Shown here piece after piece: positions 60,631-64,000 of a stretch of 64,000 nucleotides of DNA. The stretch comes from Neobacillus pocheonensis. Its GTDB lineage: Bacteria; Bacillota; Bacilli; Bacillales; Cytobacillaceae. The stretch is taken from positions 3,472,001 through 3,536,000 of the forward strand of contig JAMQCR010000001.1 of assembly GCA_023702235.1 (NCBI GenBank), written 5' to 3'. The notes below the pieces were generated by a model. It saw only the letters and a program-made list of their open reading frames with translations, had not been told where the DNA came from and ran no database searches. Each line of letters starts with the position of its first letter. Within the stretch, counting starts at the first letter, position 1. The position numbers and the translations under genes are program-made.

Positions 60631-61562
60631 CGTCCAACACCTGGACGACGGTCGAGGAAGTTTTGATAAGCAAAGCCTCTTACCTCTTCTTCAGAATAGT
60701 ATTTTAAAAGTTCGTTTATAAGATTCTGGCTCTTGGAAGCATTCTCTAAGTCAGTAATAAAAGTAGCTATTCCGTCAAAATCCGAACCTAAACCGATTTG
60801 CTTCACGCCGCCTAAGGAGCAGAAATGATCAATATGTTTCACAAGGTCCGGTATCGAAGCTTTACCACTCTCGGTTATAAATGGCGGATTGTACACAACA
60901 TGAATCAGACCGCCTTTAGTAAACATGGCAGCAGCTTGCTCGTCAGTTAAATTACGTGGATGATTACAAAGCTTTTTGGAATTTGAATGGCTGGCAATGG
61001 GATATTTAGCAATCTCCATTACATCCCAGAATGCCTTTTCACATAAATGGGATACGTCCGTTAGAATTTGATGCTCATTATGAAAGTGAACGATTTCTTT
61101 TCCAAAAAGCGTAAGACCCGCCCCGCGAGGTTCTCCAGCCCCATCTGCAGCTAAATTAGCGTTATTCCAGGTTAGCCCCACAGAACGAACGCCAAGCTGA
61201 TAAAGAATATATAATTTTGTTAAATCGTTGCCGATGGCATCCACACCTTCAAGTGTAAGCATCGCGCCAATTTGTCCAATTTTTAACTGATCAAAATCAG
61301 ACCACTTTTTAATATGAACCATGTCAGGGTTTTTCCCCAGCACTTCCTTGTAAAAGTAATCCACTTGCTCAAGCGCTGCCTGAAATTTTTGGTCAGAATG
61401 GATGTCCGGTTCGATAAAAATCGCGAAGCATTGTACTTTGATTTTTCCTTGCTGCAATCGTGTTTTATTTGTTTCTAATTCTGGTGCATCCGCAAAACGG
61501 AGTGCGCCTTTTGCTTCTGATAGTTTTAGCAATGCATCACAATGGAGGTCGATGATGTTCAT
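60627..61562 (-). CDS. Membrane-dipeptidase family (M19) zinc dipeptidase
   Basis: 311 residues of the renal-dipeptidase family: the zinc ligands are HCD in MNIIDLHCDALL, the bridging Glu in LTLEGVDAIG, and His in LTDVSHLCEKAFWDV and IASHSNSKKL; the Asp is in GLGSDFDGI. There is no signal peptide, so it is cytoplasmic. It would cleave dipeptides, possibly D-amino-acid-containing. It heads an operon with the P1 peptidase and the small HTH gene. Confidence 0.9.
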   Translation of the reverse strand: MNIIDLHCDALLKLSEAKGALRFADAPELETNKTRLQQGKIKVQCFAIFIEPDIHSDQKFQAALEQVDYFYKEVLGKNPDMVHIKKWSDFDQLKIGQIGAMLTLEGVDAIGNDLTKLYILYQLGVRSVGLTWNNANLAADGAGEPRGAGLTLFGKEIVHFHNEHQILTDVSHLCEKAFWDVMEIAKYPIASHSNSKKLCNHPRNLTDEQAAAMFTKGGLIHVVYNPPFITESGKASIPDLVKHIDHFCSLGGVKQIGLGSDFDGIATFITDLENASKSQNLINELLKYYSEEEVRGFAYQNFLDRRPGVGR

Positions 61563-61693
61563 ATCTATAGGACTCCTTTTTTAAAAATTTTATCATAACT
61601 ATAAGGTATTGGCTAAGTCTCCCAGAGAAAAGTTAGGAAGACAAATAACACCTTAATAGTCAAGTCCTTATATAAGCGTCCGAGTATCAAGCT

Positions 61694-61728
61694 AAAAAAA
61701 ATCAGCAAGCCAAATGTGGCCTGCCGAT
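61694..61728 (-). terminator. Terminator of the urease accessory genes
   Basis: Read leftward, ATCGGCAGGCCA pairs with TGGCTTGCTGAT (one mismatch) and is followed by seven T. It lies after the ureD stop. Confidence 0.8.
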
Positions 61729-61744
61729 CAATCAAAGTATTTTT

Positions 61745-62562
61745 TTAATATTTTCTAAGAAACACTGGCTCTTTTCCCAACACTTTTTTCCGGATGCTCT
61801 CGTGGCCGAGGCTTAGAATTTTTTCGACTTCCTGTGTTGTATTGCCTAGCACCCTGAGGGCAAACCCCGAAACTGACAGCATGGAAACGCCAATTCTGGA
61901 TCCGGGCAGAGTTTGAAAAAGCTCGTGGAGTTCTTCTACTAATTCACGATTTACACGATCATCAATTACGAACATGGTCCCAAAATGAGTGTATCCCTCC
62001 ATAATGCCAATCCCCTGCATATCTTGATCTGGCTCCAGCTTGACGTGGTCAAACAAAATTAATTGATCTTCTAGATAAATCTCTAATTTGGCTTGAAGAA
62101 GTTGGTATTGAAAAAGCCTTCCATCTGGAGCCCACCCTGGTGTCAAAATTTCCGTACAAATAAAGGATGCCCCTGGCTCCATTCGGATGACAGTGTGCTG
62201 CTTGAACTGAGCATTTTGATAAGCAATAATCGAATCCGGTAAATATTCTAATGTACTTCCTTTTTTCAGGAAAATGTCCATCCCTTGAAAAGCGGCCGGT
62301 TACGCGTTTTATAAATTTTAGTCGAAGATTGGGTCGTAACGACAGCCTCAGCACCCTCTTCCAAATAGATGTCTATCTTATAGGAATCGCCGTCAAGGTA
62401 TCCCCCGCCAGGATTCATCACATAAAGAAATGCCTCACCGCTCTGTGTGAGATAAACAGGTCTAGTAACCTTAAGAGCTCCTTCAGATAAAGATTCTTTC
62501 AAAATTGTTTTCTCTTTTTTCCGCTCACATACTAACGTTAAATATCCCGTTCGTTTTTCCAC
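61745..62562 (-). CDS. ureD: Urease accessory protein UreD/UreH (frameshifted)
   Basis: Scaffold of the urease activation complex. The first part holds MNPGGGYLDGDSYKIDI and EAVVTTQSSTKIYKT, the family signature. The second part holds EYLPDSIIAYQNAQFKQHTVI and the remainder. The frames join at the GGCC at 62294 (CGGCCGCTTTTC); restoring one C gives KTRNRPAFQGMDIFL and about 272 residues. It directly follows ureG and ends the operon. Confidence 0.9.
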
Positions 62563-63174
62563 TTATGCCAATCCTGCCAATAAAGCATTTTTTTTAATCC
62601 AGTTAATAACCTCGCTGACGCCAACATCCTCTTTTAAATTCGTGAAAATATAAGGCTTTTTCCCTCTAGCAACCTTAGTATCGGCCTCCATCACTTCTAG
62701 GCTTGCCCCGACATAGGGCGCTAGATCAATCTTATTGATGATAAACAAGTCAGATTTAATCATTCCTTGGCCGCCCTTACGAGGAATTTTTTCCCCTTGC
62801 GCCACATCAATAATATAAATTGAAAAATCAACGAGTTCTGGACTAAAGGTGGCGGCCAGATTATCTCCACCGCTTTCGACGAAAATTAGAGACAAATACG
62901 GATGTTTTTCCTTCAATTCCTCAATTGCGGCAAAATTCATCGAGGCGTCTTCACGAATCGCTGTATGCGGGCAGCCGCCAGTTTCGACACCTATAATTCT
63001 ATCAGCAGGAAGTACACTGTTTTTGATTAAATATTGGGCATCTTCTTTTGTATAGATATCGTTTGTCACAACAGCTATGTTAAATTCATTATTCATGTAT
63101 CTTGTTAATCTCTCAACGAGCATGGTCTTACCAGCGCCAACCGGTCCGCCAATTCCAATTCGTATCGGCTCCAT
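62563..63174 (-). CDS. ureG: Urease accessory GTPase UreG
   Basis: SIMIBI GTPase that delivers nickel to apo-urease, 203 residues, intact. The P-loop is [28 protein letters not shown] is the Cys-Pro-His metal motif; [17 protein letters not shown] and [15 protein letters not shown] complete the switch and base-specificity regions. GGAGGAGG precedes the ATG. It lies between ureF and ureD. Confidence 0.96.
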   Translation of the reverse strand: MEPIRIGIGGPVGAGKTMLVERLTRYMNNEFNIAVVTNDIYTKEDAQYLIKNSVLPADRIIGVETGGCPHTAIREDASMNFAAIEELKEKHPYLSLIFVESGGDNLAATFSPELVDFSIYIIDVAQGEKIPRKGGQGMIKSDLFIINKIDLAPYVGASLEVMEADTKVARGKKPYIFTNLKEDVGVSEVINWIKKNALLAGLA

Positions 63175-63194
63175 TTTTTATTCCTCCTCCAATT

Positions 63195-63881
63195 TTAGGA
63201 CATAAACAAACGAACATGAAGTTGTTCGTGGCGCATTTGTGCGATTTCTAATCCAGGTGCAACGGCCCAAAGTCGTCAATCTCTAGCATTTCAATTTTCT
63301 TCAGTAGTTTTTAACAAATAGGGGTGTAATTCCAGCAGAATGCGCTGTCCTGCTGTCTGACCAAGCGGGATTCCACGAACCCCATTTTGAACAAGTGTGG
63401 CCATGGTTGTATATAGGAAAGTCAAGATTGTCTGAATCTTATCGATTTGTAAAAAATGACTGATGATCGCGAAGGCAATCGCCGGATGTCCATAAGCTTC
63501 CTTCGCTCTAATTCGTTTTAAATAGTCATTTAATAAGGGAACAGAATAGAGATCAATCCCGATTCGGATCAGCCTTTCCCCGATGCGTCTGTTCGCTTCT
63601 CGCGATTCCTCAGGCATATTCTGAACAAACAATAGACGATCCAGCTTCCAAATAGCAGCGATCTCATTTTTCGATAAAGCTTCAAAGGTTAATCGACAGG
63701 CAAAGCCATCGGTAAAAGTGAGCTGTTTTTCTAAATAAACACGGACCCATTCAAAGAACGTTTCCTTCCTATTAACCGCTTCCTCTTGGATATAGGTTTC
63801 CAATCCAAATGAATGAGAAAACGCACCAGAAGGAAAGTTGGAATCGGCTAATTGCAGTAGAGACAGAAGCCGATTATCCAT
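63195..63881 (-). CDS. ureF: Urease accessory protein UreF (two compensating indels near the C-terminus)
   Basis: GTPase-activating partner of Ure[25 protein letters not shown] is the family N-terminus, [16 protein letters not shown] the conserved C-terminal part. The listed frame stops at 63291, but an extra base near 63295 and a missing G at the GGCC at 63264 restore [32 protein letters not shown] and a stop at 63195, about 228 residues, the family norm. The start ATG overlaps the ureE stop. Confidence 0.9.
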
Positions 63882-64000
63882 GATGATGACCGATATGACG
63901 GAATGCTTTTTTCACTTTTCTTTCTTCCCGTGAATATGGAATTTCTAATTGCTGCAAGAGTTCCTCAACTAGATAATCATATTGTACGAGCATTTCCTCC
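63874..64000 (-). CDS. ureE: Urease accessory protein UreE, C-terminal part (cut by window edge)
   Basis: The last 41 codons read [38 protein letters not shown] and stop, typical of UreE, the nickel metallochaperone with a His-containing tail. The stop overlaps the ureF start. The rest of the gene and, by usual order, ureC, ureB and ureA would lie beyond base 64000. Confidence 0.85.
   Translation of the reverse strand, partial: EEMLVQYDYLVEELLQQLEIPYSREERKVKKAFRHIGHHHG

Overview
The window is a low-GC Firmicutes chromosome segment, almost certainly from a Bacillaceae member (Bacillus/Neobacillus-like). Supporting signs are TnrA with matching 17-bp TnrA boxes, a T-box leader, a BlaI/M56 pair, AGGAGG-type ribosome sites, many perfect rho-independent terminators and sigma-54 promoters upstream of amino-acid catabolic genes. 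No rRNA, tRNA, CRISPR array or prophage was seen. The species cannot be fixed from the sequence.

Layout: 0-8.4 kb holds an APC permease cut by the left edge, a permease remnant, a structured-RNA candidate, a C39 peptidase, a two-gene ThrE-type exporter, an MFS pump, a ketopantoate reductase and an FAH-family enzyme. 8.6-11.8 kb is an IS110-family element with a candidate bridge RNA, between a broken paralogue and the full copy of a radical-SAM gene (yfkAB). 12-21.3 kb holds recQ, a BlaI/M56-controlled membrane-protein locus, an acyl-CoA synthetase and a large TPR-dynamin gene. 21.7-30.3 kb is nitrogen and amino-acid uptake: a polar amino acid ABC transporter, tnrA, amtB, and a DUF294 nucleotidyltransferase plus DnaQ-like exonuclease pair. 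30.4-42 kb is the complete branched-chain amino acid supercluster ilvE-ilvD-(T-box)-ilvB-ilvH-ilvC-leuA-leuB-leuC-leuD.

42-53.4 kb begins with small conserved DUF genes and a hemolysin-III protein. It continues with a sigma-54 catabolic cluster: a PuuP-like permease, a nitrilase-family hydrolase, GabT, an aldehyde dehydrogenase and a CBS-PAS-AAA-Fis activator. Two -24/-12 promoters there each have an upstream inverted repeat built from the same 14-mer. 53.6-59.3 kb holds guaC with PurR-like boxes, a region of gene fragments, and a MarR regulator with palindromic operators in front of an atypical SDR and three flavodoxin-fold oxidoreductases. 59.4-64 kb holds two peptidases and urease accessory genes ureE-F-G-D; ureABC would lie beyond the right edge.

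A dominant technical feature is about 29 single-base frameshifts across 21 otherwise well conserved genes, including ilvB, ilvH, leuA, amtB, recQ and the urease genes. Most are one-base losses, and about a dozen sit exactly at GGCC. This looks like systematic sequencing error, possibly linked to base modification, rather than mass pseudogenization. Such genes are therefore annotated across the frameshift.
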